The notes beneath the pieces were generated by a model, which was not told the origin of the DNA, ran no database searches, and worked only from the letters and a program-made list of their open reading frames with translations. From JAHJCL01 sp043818355 (GTDB lineage: Bacteria > Patescibacteriota > Minisyncoccia > Minisyncoccales > DG-74-3): 14,430 nucleotides of DNA. Numbering within the stretch: the stretch's first letter is position 1; every line of letters begins with the position of its first letter. Shown here in pieces: positions 13,606 to 14,430 of this stretch. The position numbers were made by a program, and so were the translations under genes. Location of the stretch: assembly GCA_043818355.1 (NCBI GenBank), contig JBDRFX010000001.1, positions 1 to 14,430 on the forward strand. Direction: 5' to 3'.

Positions 13606-13764
13606 TTGGATTGGTACAAAAAAACAATAGGGCCAAACGGAATAACATATACAAGAATCAAGAGCAGAGATGAACAACAACCCAATATTGTTGTTATCAA
13701 CAAAAAGAAAGCACGAATGATTCCAAAAGGATTGAATTTGCATGTTCCAGTAGATCCACGATAA
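13606..13764 (+). CDS. Orphan 52-residue basic protein with TTG start
   Basis: The frame begins with TTG at 13606 (a TAG stop lies immediately upstream in frame) and encodes 52 residues, opening M/LDWYKKTIGPNGITYTRI and ending GLNLHVPVDPR. A good Shine-Dalgarno GGAGAGAG at 13592-13599 leaves a 6-base spacer. With the perfect promoter and about 28 bases of leader, this has every signal of a real, strongly expressed gene. The protein is basic, soluble and probably small beta-rich; no domain is recognised. It stands alone between rnhA and rnpB. Chance is possible for a 52-codon frame, but the correctly placed ribosome site argues against it. Confidence 0.6.
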   Translation: MDWYKKTIGPNGITYTRIKSRDEQQPNIVVINKKKARMIPKGLNLHVPVDPR

Positions 13765-13780
13765 AATTTGTTCCTCCATT

Positions 13781-13840
13781 TTTTCTGAGTTAAGGAATAA
13801 ATTCATTAATTCAGAAAAGGAAAGAAAGAAATTTCTTTCC
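13781..13840. repeat. Two consecutive hairpins after the 52-residue ORF
   Basis: TTTTCTGAGTTAA (13781-13793) pairs with TTAATTCAGAAAA (13806-13818), 13 bp with one G-U. Directly next, GGAAAGAAA (13819-13827) pairs with TTTCTTTCC (13832-13840) across a GAAA tetraloop. Neither is followed by a T-run, so they are more likely mRNA 3'-end structure or part of a small RNA than terminators by themselves. Confidence 0.6.
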
Positions 13841-13856
13841 TAAAAGGGGGGATCAA

Positions 13857-13892
13857 GAAAGGCAGCCCACTCTATTTATGGGGCTGCTTTTC
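13857..13892 (+). terminator. Intrinsic terminator upstream of rnpB
   Basis: GCAGCCC (13862-13868) pairs with GGGCTGC (13881-13887); the stem extends through a G-U and A-T pairs into TTTT (13888-13891). It ends the transcript from the 13543 promoter and insulates rnpB. Confidence 0.85.
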
Positions 13893-13910
13893 GCTTTTAG
13901 GAAGGAATAC

Positions 13911-13938
13911 TTGACTTTTATTAATTTACTGATATAAT
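13911..13938 (+). promoter_or_regulatory. Promoter of rnpB
   Basis: TTGACT (13911-13916) and TATAAT (13933-13938) with 16-bp spacing predict a start near 13944, exactly where the P1 helix of RNase P RNA begins. Confidence 0.8.
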
Positions 13939-13942
13939 CTTA

Positions 13943-14398
13943 GTTGTTCAAGTAGATTAGGTAATTACCTTATTGAATTTATTCAATGGGGAGGAAAGTC
14001 CGAACACTCACCCACTCTCTATGCCGTATATTTAAGTCAAAAGTAAATCAAGTTATATTTTTTAGTTATTATTTGCAACACAGAATGTACTGCGTAGAGA
14101 GTGGGTTAAAAAGGTAGCGGTTAACAACCGTCCGCTGTAAAGCGAGAGGTGCGAGCAGAGACGCCGAAGTCCGAAAGGACAGAGGAACCCAGTTTACTGG
14201 GTTAGCCTTAATAGTAATATTAGGGGTGAAACGGCCAAATCCTTACTGAGTGCAAGAACAAACATTTGGACAATCTCCGGATTTGTCTAAGTGAAAAAGT
14301 GGTTCGCAAGATTTCGTAAGTAATTACGAAACAAGATAGATGATTACCATTCCGCTTTTAGCGGAAACAGAATTCGGCTTATTATCTACTTGAATAAC
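13943..14398 (+). ncRNA. rnpB: RNase P RNA (bacterial type A-like)
   Basis: This catalytic RNA trims the 5' leader from tRNA precursors. P1 joins TTCAAGTAGAT (13947-13957) to ATCTACTTGAA (14384-14394) and extends to 13943/14398. P2 pairs GGTAATTA (13960-13967) with TGATTACC (14341-14348). The universal CR I, GAGGAAAGTCCG, lies at 13991-14002, and CR V, ACAGAATTCGGCTTA, at 14367-14381. GCAGAGACGCC around 14155 fits CR II/III, and a GTCC-GAAA-GGAC stem (14169-14180) fits P12. GGGTGAAAC near 14223 keeps the GGT expected to bind the tRNA CCA end. Unusual is a 14-bp stem (14011-14024 with 14092-14105) holding a 67-base AT-rich insert in the P7/P8 region. It is transcribed from its own promoter. 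Confidence 0.95.
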
Positions 14399-14430
14399 AA
14401 AGAACATTTCGCAAGAAGCGTTTTTTGTTT
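14395..14430 (+). terminator. Probable rnpB terminator (weak hairpin, T-run)
   Basis: After P1, a small CGC-AAGAA-GCG hairpin (14410-14420) precedes TTTTTTGTTT. AACAAAGAAC upstream can pair with the T-rich end to lengthen the stem imperfectly. The window ends here, so the 3' limit is uncertain. Confidence 0.5.

Noticed and set aside
13506..13806. Minus-strand open frames across the 13543 promoter and orphan ORF
   Set aside because: They run through a strong + strand promoter, hairpins and the 52-residue ORF, with no ribosome site or recognisable protein features.

Overview
The window reads as an AT-rich bacterial chromosome with every convincing gene on the + strand, genes packed with short overlaps, and several unusually small versions of core enzymes (phosphoglycerate kinase of 336 residues, a RecJ-like nuclease of 381). 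With a sigma-region-4/HARE regulator and a VirD4-like ATPase carrying a zinc ribbon, this points to a Candidate Phyla Radiation (Patescibacteria, Parcubacteria-like) genome. That assignment is inference from gene content and style; no 16S gene is present.

Region by region. 1-420: tail of an unknown gene, then rplU (ribosomal protein L21). 408-1039: a 632-bp segment inserted at the 3' end of rplU. A 39-bp near-perfect copy of the rplU end lies on its far side and still encodes the same 13 residues plus a stop, followed by what looks like the original rplU terminator. The segment has a perfect-consensus promoter, a transcript that is either a 71-residue orphan protein gene or a structured RNA, and hairpin-forming repeats near both edges. 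This is the most unusual part of the window. 1101-2110: a structured leader and murB (peptidoglycan synthesis). 2094-6586: secA, a DUF1614-like membrane protein, and a divergent SecD-like protein that appears to lack the key transmembrane aspartate. 6654-10957: a regulator with sigma region 4 and HARE domains, a small membrane protein, a large membrane-anchored protein and its VirD4/TraG-like ATPase partner. 10944-13533: compact pgk, a RecJ-like DHH nuclease and ribonuclease HI, all overlapping. 13543-13892: a second perfect promoter driving a 52-residue orphan ORF with a TTG start, then three successive hairpins ending in a terminator. 13911-14430: rnpB (RNase P RNA) with its promoter and a weak terminator.

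How the parts fit: secA and the SecD-like protein belong to protein export, murB to the cell wall, rplU and rnpB to translation and RNA processing. The membrane protein/VirD4-like pair next to a RecJ-like nuclease and RNase HI could suggest handling of imported nucleic acid, but only gene order supports that. Gene-free stretches over 300 bases: none, if the tentative small ORF in the rplU-murB gap is accepted; otherwise that gap (421-1231) holds the inserted element, its repeats, two terminators and the murB leader.
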